A DNA stretch of 64,000 bases, from assembly GCA_030407085.1 (NCBI GenBank), contig CM059582.1:140199501-140263500 (forward strand). Direction: 5' to 3'. The notes below the pieces were generated by a model. It saw only the letters and a list, made by a program, of their open reading frames with translations. It was not told where the DNA came from and made no database searches. Positions 1 to 9,364 of the stretch are shown in pieces (the first letter of the stretch is position 1; each line of letters begins with the position of its first letter). Position numbers and translations under genes: made by a program. Origin of the DNA: Trichopria drosophilae. Its lineage: Eukaryota; Arthropoda; Insecta; Hymenoptera; Diapriidae.

Positions 1-261
1 CCACTCGTTAATATCATTTTCTTTCACTGAGTTACGTTCAAACAGTTTATCTTTATCCATAGAGTCTTTAAAATATAAATGCCGTTGTAAAACTTGGCTA
101 TATCGATACCATTTTTCACGCTGATCATATGTTGGTGAGTTCAAAATTTCGCTCATGTCGGCGTCAAGCCTACTAATTACCGTACCTGGTGTCTGAAAAG
201 TTTTGTATATTATGTTGTTGTTTTGTAGCTCACTAGCGAGCTCTTGAGGTACTAAAATCAT
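1..261 (-). CDS. Polinton-type conserved virion-region protein, N-terminal 87 residues (runs off left edge)
   Basis: An open frame of exactly 87 codons starts at the ATG complementary to 259-261 and is still open at base 1. The product begins MILVPQEL and later has a basic, aromatic stretch (EKWYRYSQVLQRHL, about residues 48-61). I recognise this combination of an MILVP start followed by KW...Y.QVLQR as typical of a conserved small Polinton gene next to the ATPase, but I cannot name its function with certainty. It overlaps the end of the upstream gene by 29 bp in a different frame, the compact packing usual for viral genes. No stop or frameshift is visible in the part present. Confidence 0.55.
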   Translation of the reverse strand, partial: MILVPQELASELQNNNIIYKTFQTPGTVISRLDADMSEILNSPTYDQREKWYRYSQVLQRHLYFKDSMDKDKLFERNSVKENDINEW

Positions 262-631
262 CTTTCGTGCATATTCCATACTTCACAACGTTATTGATAA
301 CACCTGCTAAAAGTGTGCCGAGTATCGGAGCCAGAAGCGCTGGTAGAAAACCACCACGCTGTATAGTAATGCGTTTTCTAGATCCGAGCGAACTGTGAGG
401 GTTAGATAATTTTCTAAGAGTTGTCGCGTATTTGCGTAGTTTTTCCTTATGTATCTTACTAAGGTGTACGTTACCCCGCAAAACATTTAGCGCTATTTCG
501 CAAATACGTGTTACTAAATTATGATCCGCGTATTGTAGTACCGACCGTCTTTGACGCGCGTCAAGATGGCATAACGCTCTCAATATGTCAGAATCCTTAC
601 CGCTGATCAGAACGCGTGTTTTTTTTGCCAT
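233..631 (-). CDS. Small basic protein with C-terminal hydrophobic segment (membrane-active virion peptide-like)
   Basis: Intact 132-residue frame. The N-terminal two thirds are Lys/Arg-rich (MAKKTRV start, several KLR/RKL runs). Residues about 93-116 form a Gly-rich hydrophobic stretch, GGFLPALLAPILGTLLAGVI, able to insert in a membrane. Small basic proteins with such a segment occur in Polintons and adintoviruses, where they are compared with adenovirus membrane-active minor virion proteins; that link is by analogy of layout, not proven homology. It lies between the ATPase (43 bp upstream) and the MILVP gene (29-bp overlap), all co-directional, which supports an expressed virion gene cluster. 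It could also be a different minor capsid component. Confidence 0.5.
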   Translation of the reverse strand: MAKKTRVLISGKDSDILRALCHLDARQRRSVLQYADHNLVTRICEIALNVLRGNVHLSKIHKEKLRKYATTLRKLSNPHSSLGSRKRITIQRGGFLPALLAPILGTLLAGVINNVVKYGICTKDDFSTSRAR

Positions 632-674
632 TACTCGTGTACTACTGGAATTAGATTATGTGTTGTATAACCTT

Positions 675-1277
675 TTACTTATTTTTTTGGACGTAAACAT
701 AGTGATAATCGTCGTCCGGAAAAATACAGGTGCGAAATCGTACATTATCGGGTGTAGACTGTTTTAAATCAAGAAGAATGTATCCGTGTGGTTGGGATGT
801 AGCATCAAAGTAGCACTCTTGGACGAATCGCGTATTTTCCAGATATACCTGTCGTGCTAAATGCCCAATGTGAGCCTTATCCCGAGGATTTTTAAAAACA
901 CCAATATAATTTGCATTAAGAGATATATGCCGTTGGACTTTACCCGGATGAAATAAATTTGGAGTGATAAGTATAACACTCAGATTCCTATGATGACTAC
1001 CCTTTGTGAAAAGACCTACAATTGCCCCGTCACTAGACGATTCCCGCATCAAATCATGGATATTCAAAAGCTTAGGACGAGGATCGTTTTCATAATGACT
1101 GCTGTTAGGCAGTCCCTCCCTAAATTCAAGCTCGCATCCTAACTCTTGGTAGGAAGGTTGCCATTCAGAATAGTACAAAATTATACTGCTAAAATGTGTA
1201 TCACTCATATGATGGATATATTGCAGAAATCTTTTAACAAATATGGTTTTACCACACCCTGTTGGGCCACATATCAT
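675..1277 (-). CDS. FtsK/HerA-type DNA packaging ATPase (A32-like)
   Basis: This 200-residue frame begins almost at the P-loop: GPTGCGKT at residues 4-11 is a perfect Walker A. The family motor pumps viral DNA into capsids. A Walker B-like block, KLLNIHDLMRES, lies at residues 69-80, but the usual paired acidic residues read HD, so one key aspartate seems lost. The following ILITPNLFHPGK and the HLARQVY segment match the spacing of Polinton ATPases. The true start is probably upstream: codons reading KHTWTS precede Met in frame and a TGA interrupts at about 1300, so the N-terminus is damaged. A member of a viral packaging ATPase family, likely inactive. Confidence 0.75.
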   Translation of the reverse strand: MICGPTGCGKTIFVKRFLQYIHHMSDTHFSSIILYYSEWQPSYQELGCELEFREGLPNSSHYENDPRPKLLNIHDLMRESSSDGAIVGLFTKGSHHRNLSVILITPNLFHPGKVQRHISLNANYIGVFKNPRDKAHIGHLARQVYLENTRFVQECYFDATSQPHGYILLDLKQSTPDNVRFRTCIFPDDDYHYVYVQKNK

Positions 1278-1385
1278 TGATGTCCATGTATGCTTTCAAC
1301 AGATGTCCATGATGAATACTAAGATCATAATCCAAAGTGTTCTAATATATATTAAAAATCGTTTCTTCTCATAGCAGGTCTCAAC

Positions 1386-1603
1386 ATGTCTACAGATACT
1401 GGAATTGAAATCTGTACGTTAATAAGACCATTATCTGTGAGGGTAAGATGTGCATTGGGAATGACATCACGTTACAGTTAGATACGACTAATATGACACT
1501 ACGAATTTTCCATCAAGTCACAAATGTGCAAGTTAACGGAATGATTGTGCTTTCAAAGTTTTCTCGTATCAATCATGACGATAAATTGGAGTTTTTCAAT
1601 TAA
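1386..1603 (+). pseudogene. Unassigned Polinton-region fragment on plus strand
   Basis: Two overlapping plus-strand frames look coding but are joined by a frameshift near 1440-1460. The first starts MSTDTGIEICTLIRPLS; the second ends at the TAA at 1601-1603 and contains TTNMTLRIFHQVTNVQVNG, rich in beta-strand-like alternation. The minus strand here has many stops, so plus is the more credible strand, opposite to the ATPase. I do not recognise the protein. Its place between ATPase and polymerase suggests a structural gene, perhaps the minor capsid protein, but that is a guess. Confidence 0.3.
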
Positions 1604-1686
1604 AATTATAAGAGCGCTACCATTCACTCAAATATGTTTACTAGTAACTTATAGACAGAAATTCTAAAGACAGAAATAAGGTATAG

Positions 1687-2433
1687 ATTATTAATAATGT
1701 TATGCACAAAAATATTAAGCATAATTTATTCAATGCTGTTCCACCGCAAGATTTGTACCACCCCGTGTTACCGGTAAAAATGCACGGAAAACTGATGTTT
1801 CCATTATGTCGTACATGTGCCGAACAGCTGTTCCAACATGATTGTCCGCATGAAAACACAGATGATCGTATGTTGACAGGTACATGGATTTCAGATGAAA
1901 TTGTGAAAGCCGATGATCTAGGATACACTATTCTAAAAATATACGAAATTTGGGAATATGAAACTACTCCGTATGAACCACATACTCAACAAGGCGGTCT
2001 TTTTGCAGAGTATATCGATGAATTTTTTATGCAAAAAATATTAGCATCTGGTTATCCGCCACAATGTGTAACAGAAGCCGAAAAAAATGCATATGTATCT
2101 GAATTACATCAGTTAAACATGATATTTGATAAAGAGCGTATATGCTACAACGCAGAATGACGTTCAGTGGCTAAATTATGTCTCAATTCTTTATGGGATA
2201 ATTCGGAAAACGAGAAAACATGCCGAAAGCTGAGGTAATTTCAGATCCCCAAAAATTATCAGAATTACTTAATAATCCGGACATCACCGCAACAAGGACT
2301 GTTGCCGGTTAATGACGAAAAATTATACGTAAATTGGTGCTACAAAGATGACGCCATAATTGCGTCACCTGCAGCAAGCGTTGTAGTTGCTGCTTATACC
2401 ACTGCACAAGCCCGCTTGAAATTATACAATATA
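1687..2433 (+). pseudogene. Protein-primed DNA polymerase B, central fragment in inverted orientation
   Basis: The frame at 1702-2160 contains DLYHPVLPVKMHGK, the cysteine pair PLCRTCAE and a second CxH pair, then GTWISDEI and KIYEIWEY, which I recognise as the region just after polymerase motif A in Polinton pPolB. After the TGA at 2158-2160 the reading continues with KLCLNSLW and, after a frameshift, with ASVVVAAYTTAQARLKLY, the helix that normally precedes the DTDS motif. This section follows directly in protein order after the minus-strand N-terminal part (2422-5202) but is on the plus strand. Either it was inverted in place or it comes from a second copy. The DTDS catalytic motif and C-terminus were not found. 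Confidence 0.75.
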
Positions 2434-5202
2434 TAATTTCGGATGACCTACGGGATATTTCCCTACTTTACATAAGTATGGATATAACGAGCAGACATCA
2501 ACGTATTTTATTTTCTCACCATTTTTACAATCATAGATCTTAACAGTATTGCCAGTTTTACCACCGAAAAAAGCGTTCCGAGTATGTAAAGGTCTGAATG
2601 CTAAAAGATCGGATGCGATCGATGCTATGTACTGTCTTGCTGTCCTGTTAATACTTAACTCATGATCGAATACACACTCCCAAACCTCCATTAGACTATA
2701 ACGGGCATTTTTAATCCGTTCTCTAGTCAAAAGTGTGCGCTCGTACCGTGAATCCATTGTTTCATTAGTACACGTCAAAATAACGTTTCTATTCATACGA
2801 TAGCAACGTGGGCAACCGTGCCAAAAGCAGCCATGGTACTGAAACACAATACCGTTACTTTCAGCATTTTCGTCATGTGGCACACAGTATCCATCTATGA
2901 GTATGCCTTCAGGTAATCTCTTTTCACGATAACCGCCAGAGTGTTGTATATGCACTCCTAAGGACTTCGCCATCCAATGCAACCAAACTAATGCTTTTTT
3001 CGACTGCTTGTCAGCACGACGGTATCGAGTAGGTATAATACCTATTTGTTTAGGTTTCAGAAATTTTTTTCTATAAACACGTAAACACGTTGATGCAATG
3101 GTCGAGCACTCATTAAAAGGACAAACATTACCACACTCCAAAAAGTTTTTGCGGAAAGCCACACATGCTAGCCGTAGTATTCTTACATCCTGCATACAAT
3201 ATTTTTCAATTTCTACTTGAAAATTAAATATGTTTGTTGTTGTTCTCGATACCATGTAGTAGACCTCTCTCTTTTCTGGATTTATTCCTTCTGGTGCATA
3301 ATACCGTATGTCCGGTAATTTGCCGATATAACTTTTGTTTGCTGGTATGTTAAACAAATGTGGAAATGTACCCTTTTCTGCGTCAGGTATACCATATGCA
3401 GAAGGCAACGCGGTTAGAGGCATATGGCATTAATTTAAACTGTCTATAAATTTTACATTGAGATATTCTAATAAAATAATTTTTGAGCCGTTCATAATAA
3501 GTGCGGGTAGATCCCTGGTGGAGTGTTTCTCAACAATGTATTTTAAAATAAATTAGGCATCGAACCCCTGTGAATTATGTGCTATTGCTATAACTTTGTT
3601 AAAATTTTTTCTACGTGCCGTGGCGAGCTCAACAAATTGTTTGACAGGATCATTTTTAAAAATATATTCTCGAACACCACAATGTGTAGAATGTGTGGAA
3701 ATGTCAACATCTTCGAAACAAAAATCACACGACTGCTATACGACGCAGAGCGTCGGTACGTGAATTTTCGTTTCATTATCTCCCTCGCGCGTTAAACATT
3801 GTTGCGTTTCGAAATCATAAAGTAAGTAAAGGACTTTATGACGTGATCCATTATTGTTTTTGATTAGCTGAACAAAACAAATGTCCGAGTGGTAATCGGG
3901 CGTTACATGTACTACAAGAAGCGTTACCACACTCGTGACCTTCTCCTCTTTAATGTTGTACTATTTTACAGCAATTTACACAAAATTTTATTTTTTCACA
4001 AACAGTATGATTTCTATCAAAAGAGCCGCGTTTTAAATGATAGTCAAGACAGGTCACGCCAATGAAACTTCTAGAGCAGTATTGACATTTCACGGTGGGG
4101 GTATCACCACTACATGGTGGTTTACGTTTACACTTGACACACTCGTTTTTACATTTATGATTATCTGCATATATGCTCTATTGCACGGTATACAATATTT
4201 CCTACTCCCTGCTGCAGCCACTACATTTAGAATTGGCTGATAATGCCGCAATTTCTCATAAAACATAATGCGCAAAGTGTGCAGAACTTGGTTACCCGCA
4301 TTTGTTACACACACCGTACCACCATAAATTGGCATGTCTCCGCGACCGAAGCCTTGGAATGAATATATAACTATAGCTACACCCTTAGATGCAAAATATA
4401 ATTGAAACCTATCCACATCTGAAACCCCATATCCCACATCTGACGGCATTGCAACTTGAGCTAATCGAACAAGCTCAATAGCCTTCTCTTTTTGTAATAT
4501 TCTTCGTCTATTTCGTTCGCTCACAGATTTACTAAATTGCGTATTATAATACAGACACAAATGCCAGTTATACGCTTATCGCTAAAATATCTATTACAAA
4601 CACAAGTTATCATCATTATGTATACTCAATATTGATCTTTTATTTACATCTGTAATCGGTAGCGGTACACGACCTCTCCCTGCCAGCGATTCTACAATAG
4701 ACACGCTTATGTTTAAGTTATCGCCGGTACCAAAATCGTTTGTACTTCGTACAACGCTGTTGAGAAGGTCCCATAAATCATTAAAATTAAATGCACTGAC
4801 CGGGCGAAACGATAACCATACAGGTCCGCCCCGAAATTTAGGAGAATTCAATGTTAATCCTATGAAGTCGTCAGGGTTAGCTTGTGCGCAAAGGTAACCA
4901 TGTAGCGATATCATATAGCTCTCGAGCCAGGTACAAACGTCCACGTTTACAGGTGGTTCACGGATGTGTCCATTTATTTCCCGACCATTCAGGCGATAAC
5001 TCCGAAAATATAGTGACGTTTCCGATTCTATCGTAAAATAATTATGGACATCTCGTACCCGCTCACGGCCGCGCCCTATCTGGAAGGAAAATCCTGTGAA
5101 TATAAATGGATGAATACTATCATACCGAAAAGTAGATTTAAATACCATAAATATACGTACCAGCTGCACCACTATCTGCATCAGCAGTACTAGGGTACCC
5201 AC
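2422..5202 (-). pseudogene. Protein-primed type-B DNA polymerase (pPolB), N-terminal and exonuclease part
   Basis: Reading from 5202 down, successive frames carry recognisable pPolB blocks: FIGLTLNSPKFRGGPVWLSF (4594-5202), EKAIELVRLAQVAMP and YSFQGFGRGDMPIYGGT (4090-4560), a cysteine/histidine-rich zinc-binding stretch (about 3900-4200), the exonuclease motif YLLYDFET near 3830, a degraded AHNSQGFD block near 3580, and motif A DVCSLYPYLCK near 2480. YHGCFWHGCP sits in the insert before motif A. Damage visible: a frameshift near 4150, an in-frame TAA near 3953, another frame change near 3740 and a break near 3430. The enzyme replicates linear viral DNA from a protein primer. The element cannot make a working polymerase. 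Confidence 0.85.
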
Positions 5203-5253
5203 TATCTTGACAGGGGCCTTCCAACACTAGTTCAATGGAAGGTGGGGCATTTT

Positions 5254-5652
5254 CTACCGTTTCCACGGATGACGCTCTTTCATCATTTGCATATTCATTT
5301 TCATGAATATCATCGGCATCACCAGATGAATCACTAACAGATTCAGTATCACTACCGATACCGACGTTGTTAGAATTTTCGCTACTATGACGATTAGTGA
5401 TGTTACTGGCGGTATAACCGTCTTCATTAGTATCGTCATCGTTTTCGGTATCTTAATCTTCTTCAGAGACGAAAAAGTGGAAAGGATGTTTAACAATACT
5501 AACGTTATGTTTATCAAAATAGTCCTTTTATTACCTCTATTATGTGGTCGGGTATTTCCATCACATTCATCACTCTCGCTATCGCTCCCATTCAACATAT
5601 TCTCAAATATGTTAGTATCAGAGGTAGGTAGAGGAAGATTCATACCTGACAT
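5254..5652 (-). pseudogene. Acidic N-terminal region preceding the polymerase
   Basis: The frame begins MSGMNLPLPTSDTNIFENML and soon becomes Ser/Asp/Glu-rich (GSDSESDECD). A change of frame near 5500 restores a longer acidic run ending ENAPPSIELVLEGP near 5220, just upstream of the polymerase blocks. It could be the acidic N-terminal extension of pPolB or a separate small gene. I cannot decide. No enzymatic motif is visible. Confidence 0.4.
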
Positions 5653-5699
5653 ACCTGGCTCGTTAGTGGTCTGGTGATTGTACCATTTCTATCGTCTAT

Positions 5700-6770
5700 C
5701 GTGATGGATTAATTAATCAATATTTTAGAATTAAGTTTACATTTTACTTGTAATACAAATGTTTACCTTGCACTACATTATTATACATGATCTCTTCATA
5801 GATTGCAAGGAAAAATGCATTTTCATCTGGGTTTTCACCCCACGTATTTTGGTTGGCTAAAAATAATTTATGATGAGGTAAGTTTACGTTCAAATATTAT
5901 ATATGAATTTTAATTTCTACCTTTTTTTCCATCATCGAACACGCACCCTAGTATGGCTAGATCCCCCTCTATGTTTTCGATCATATTTTGACGAGCTGTT
6001 AATAATTTACTAGTTAGTACTCTACATTTAAAAATTCAGTTTGCTTACTCGAGAAATAGGTAGTCAGGAGATGTTGAAAATCAACTATGTGGCCGGTATG
6101 AAGAACCAAACAGGTATATTTTTGAAAAATTGAAAAATCATAGAAAACATCTTTTTTGTACGTCATTACTCTATCAAACCGAAATTTGGGTTGCGTAGAA
6201 TGCTGAATCTATTTAAGTCGATTTGAATATAAAAATTAATTCAATGGTCATATTATGATCGTTCTTTGTATAAAAATTCAGTTATAGGTCTCCTGAACAC
6301 CTATGGTATAGAGTAGTACCCCATAAAGAGAGTGGATGAGCGCGGCATATAGTTAGAAGGGTCGAAAAATTAATTGAATAATATTAGTACAGATGCATTT
6401 ATTACTTACCACGTGACGTTTTATAACTCCACATTAATGCGTGTAGACACTGTACACTACCTAAACCACTACTTTGAAGATACGCACCTATTATCAAAAT
6501 CACTTCACTATTTTGAAATACACCTAACTTGTACATTTTTGCAATCAAACGCGGACCGCAATGGGAAATTATATAGCGAATAAATTTTAACATTTTCTGC
6601 GAACTGTAAGTGCGCAATTGTCTTAACAATTTGACATCGCGCCTTTTCCTCATGCATACGTCGTACTTTGCCGCAATTTTAACTGCGCTTAAGGTCGCTA
6701 TTAAAATTTCGCCCTTCGACATGGTTCGAATCAGTGATGAAGACTGAACACATTAATAATAAAATATACG
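5700..6770. other. AT-rich stretch with one unassigned ORF (6402-6722, minus)
   Basis: No recognisable domain was found. The only open frame of note is a 106-residue minus-strand frame at 6402-6722, beginning MSKGEILIATLSAVKIAAKY and basic in its middle. It lies next to the Polinton block on the same strand, so it may be a remnant of that element, but no family is recognised. The rest holds no repeat or gene I can support. Confidence 0.3.
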
Positions 6771-6929
6771 ATTTAAAATGTTATATTAGCTGCATTGTAG
6801 ACGCTTCAAAATTCTGCATGCTGAGTACGTCGCCGAGATAATTAAACAGTTGTAACGAGCAGTTTAACTCGACCGCACGCGGAAGAGAAAGAGCGACGGA
6901 GAGAAAGTGGGCCGTTACGAAATTTGTAT

Positions 6930-7380
6930 CGACGTGCTTAATAAAGAAAATAACGAAGAAAATGCGGAGGACGCGATGCGCGCTTTTGCCGGCCGGTCGG
7001 CCATTTTGGATCCCAAGCCTACGCGGGATCCGAGCGCGCATCAAGGGACATGCGCGCAATGACAAGGCGCTGGCGCTGGTGCGCCTCTACATGCGCAGAA
7101 AAGGAGCAACGGCGCCCTGGCCGCGCAGCATGAGAAATGAGCAACAACGGGCCGAGTTCCAAGCTTGGAGCTGCATGTGTCGCCGCAATGGGGCGCATGC
7201 GCTCCAAATTCAAATGGGGGGCGGGCTGTCAAACTCAAGTCGAGCAAATGACATTCAAATGTTTGACAGTTCTCGTCCCGATTCTTAGGAAAAAAAGGAA
7301 TTCGGCGACATTACTGGACATAGGGATACTTACCGAGGTATTATAAGACCTGGTAAGTATCCCTCAATCTCTCTCTTCTT
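6930..7380. other. GC-rich, CpG-containing island-like patch
   Basis: Between about 6930 and 7290 the composition rises sharply above the AT-rich surroundings, with many CGCG and GCGC words. All six frames are open over 60 or more codons here, which is expected from the low stop-codon density of GC-rich DNA and is not evidence of coding. It could be a promoter-proximal region of a host gene starting downstream (see 7657-7716) or a GC-rich repeat. Confidence 0.3.
7322..7365. repeat. Short inverted repeat containing a splice-donor-like sequence
   Basis: GGGATACTTACC at 7322-7333 is mirrored by GGTAAGTATCCC near 7352-7363, with a short AT-rich loop between. The right arm, CTGGTAAGTATC, is also a strong match to a 5' splice site. 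Two signals in one place suggests either a hairpin or a coincidental palindrome around a splice donor. Confidence 0.45.
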
Positions 7381-7656
7381 CGGACTTCCTGGACGACCCA
7401 CTACCTCGACGACGATCCGGAGACCCTGGCTGCTCCGGATAATAAAGTGGGCCCACACAAGGCAACAGCCAGCATCGAAAAGATAATGCAAATGGAGGCG
7501 GCGAGGAAAAAAATTAAAAAGACACTAGGAACTGACAACGGCACTCCGATCGTCCCGGATCACTCAAGGCTGCTGGTCCTCTCCCTCGTGGTCGCGAGGG
7601 AGTGCGACACCTAAAGAAGTTCACCAGGTGACAGCAGCCGACTCAAAAATTTCAAG

Positions 7657-7716
7657 ATGGATAGAGTACGACCGGAACCAAAGGAAAGAATGACGTCGCA
7701 AGAAGAAAGAAGACAA
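7657..7716 (+). CDS. Possible first coding exon of an unidentified host gene (20 codons plus splice donor)
   Basis: An ATG at 7657-7659, preceded by CAAG, opens 20 codons rich in Glu, Arg and Lys (MDRVRPEPKERMTSQEERRQ). This ends exactly in phase before GTAAGC at 7717-7722, a good 5' splice site. A short upstream frame of about 75 codons ends at a TAA near 7613. The position directly downstream of the GC-rich patch fits a promoter, 5' leader and first exon followed by a long AT-rich intron. No downstream exon was identified and the protein is not recognised. It may be chance. Confidence 0.2.
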
Positions 7717-7739
7717 GTAAGCCTCTTTCTCTTCCGTTC

Positions 7740-9060
7740 GTTTAAAATGATATGATGAATATGCGTATGTAAATTATTTTTGTGTATACAATTTATGATT
7801 GTGTAACGCCCTAACTTATTTATGTGTGTGTGTACAACGTATGTGTGGATGTATGCATCGAATGTGTGTCCGCGTTAATGTCTAATTTATTGCCGCGTAA
7901 TTTATTCCGACTGACGACATTAGTAACAATTTTATGTACATTGACTCACACGACTTACCAACGACTCGATAATACATTTTAATTATGACTCTTATTTTTT
8001 TATATTTGCGCTTCGACTTTGAGTATGTTGGTATGTGTGTGTAAATTATTGTTTATGGACTAGTTCAATTATTATAAGATTCAAAGATAAAAATACAATT
8101 TTTAATTGAATGACCCAAGATAATTATGACTTTTGTTTTCTTTCAGCACCTAACGATTCCGATCTATTTATTTAATAATGTTATTGACTATAATTAACTT
8201 TTAATTTTTATATGTTTGGACGATTCTTTGATGACGTATTTAAAATATGACTCCGAATCGTTTCACAGTAACACGAATATTCTAAAAAGTGGTTTTTGAA
8301 AAATGTGCTGAATTTCAAAACAAGGGCACGTGCCCGTACGAATAGCTGGATCGTAAAAACATGCAGCGATGAATTTATATCTATGATTTACGACCTATCG
8401 TTGATAAGTTAAACAAATTATAAAACCTGCGTTAAATTGTACACTGAAACAAAAATATGAATAGAAAATATATTAAAATATATAAAATAGTGATAGTTGA
8501 TAAGTTAAATAAATGATATCCCTAGTGTTAAATGATGTAGATCTGTACGTGCAATAATACAAAATATTAATAATTCACAATTTTTAAAATATAAATAGTA
8601 TTTATTTATTACATAACCTCTTAATTAAACGCTCGAAAGGTAGTTTCATTTCACCGATACAACGAGATCTAACATTTTTAGATTAAATTATAATTTATGT
8701 AGTAGTATTTTCTACACTTTGGTAAATAGATATTGAAAGAAACGAATCGTCGAGAATATGTGAAAAAAATTAATTTGAATAAATTTCGTTTATTTTAATG
8801 GCAATTATGAAGTAATTCAATTACGAAAGCGTAATGGTTTTAATTATTCCAACGTAGATTTCATTAGTTTAGCATATTGTCTATAAAATACTTCTTAACG
8901 TATGGTTATGAAGAATGTGCTGAATTTCAAAACAAGTGCACGTGTACGTACGACAGAGAGCTGGATCGTAGGAAGATGCAGCCAGAAACCTTTAGTCAAT
9001 CTTGAATCACGGTAGCATGTGGTCGCCTTGGGTCACTTAGAATGAGGTGTGTGGTGTGAC
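7740..9060. repeat. AT-rich stretch with a 73-bp direct repeat (8301-8377 and 8911-8983)
   Basis: Both copies share AATGTGCTGAATTTCAAAAC, then a CACGTG-containing block and AGCTGGATCGTA followed by ATGCAGC. They are about 610 bp apart in the same orientation and differ by small substitutions and a 3-base insertion. No gene was found in the stretch. The function is unknown; CACGTG is an E-box core, but no regulatory role is shown. Confidence 0.6.
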
Positions 9061-9176
9061 GCGTGCGCGCGTATATGTGTGTGCGTGTGTGCGGGCGTGA
9101 GTGCGTGAGTGCGTCTATCCGTGCTTGCGTGCATGCGCGCGCGCGCGCGCGTGTGTGTGGGTGTGTGTGTGCGCGC

Positions 9177-9250
<74 letters not shown>
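9058..9250. repeat. Compound (GT)n/(GC)n microsatellite
   Basis: Alternating purine-pyrimidine DNA: irregular GTGCGT units from 9058, a (GC)n block at about 9139-9150 and 9171-9190, and an uninterrupted (GT)n run to about 9248. Such alternation favours Z-DNA. The long open frames on both strands here are repeat artefacts. Confidence 0.95.
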
Positions 9251-9251
<1 letters not shown>

Positions 9252-9257
9252 TGTGAT

Positions 9258-9364
9258 CTGTCACCATGGAGGGACGTGAATAAGCATGACTCATCCTTAT
9301 GCGTGCCCTACTGAGTAGAAATGGAGGATGAGTCACGTTTGTTTACGTCTCTCCATGGTGACAG
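9258..9364. mobile_element. 107-bp hairpin element (MITE-like)
   Basis: The outer arms CTGTCACCATGGAGGGACGT (9258 on) and ACGTCTCTCCATGGTGACAG (to 9364) are near-perfect reverse complements. Pairing continues inward through GACTCATCC and GGATGAGTC, leaving a short loop. The hairpin abuts the (GT)n tract. No coding capacity. It is a miniature inverted-repeat element or a foldable transcript; no target duplication is clear because the left flank is microsatellite. Confidence 0.75.

Larger units (their letters stand above)
1..5690 (-). mobile_element. Endogenous Polinton/Maverick (adintovirus-like) element, partial and decayed
   Basis: Five blocks with Polinton-type content lie together: a conserved protein beginning MILVP, a small protein with a hydrophobic tail, a P-loop packaging ATPase, an unassigned capsid-side fragment, and a protein-primed type-B DNA polymerase. 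All but two blocks read on the minus strand. The element runs off the left edge, so no terminal inverted repeat, integrase, protease or major capsid gene is visible. The right limit, about 5690, is where the polymerase N-terminus ends. Frameshifts and stops in the polymerase show an old, inactive copy. Polinton/adintovirus identity is inferred from the combination of polymerase and ATPase; I cannot say whether it was a virus or a transposon when it inserted. Confidence 0.8.

Noticed and set aside
6690..6735. GGTTCGAATC resembling a tRNA B box
   Set aside because: No A box at the right distance and no cloverleaf; chance match.
6962..7288. Overlapping frames in the GC-rich patch
   Set aside because: All frames are open because stop codons are rare in GC-rich DNA; no domain or consistent codon pattern.
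7322..7345. GATACTTACC as a U1 snRNA 5' end
   Set aside because: Similarity stops after nine bases; it is only the complement of a splice-donor-like sequence.
9063..9336. Open frames on both strands across the (GT)n/(GC)n tract
   Set aside because: Cys/Val and His/Thr runs come from the microsatellite; no real coding content.
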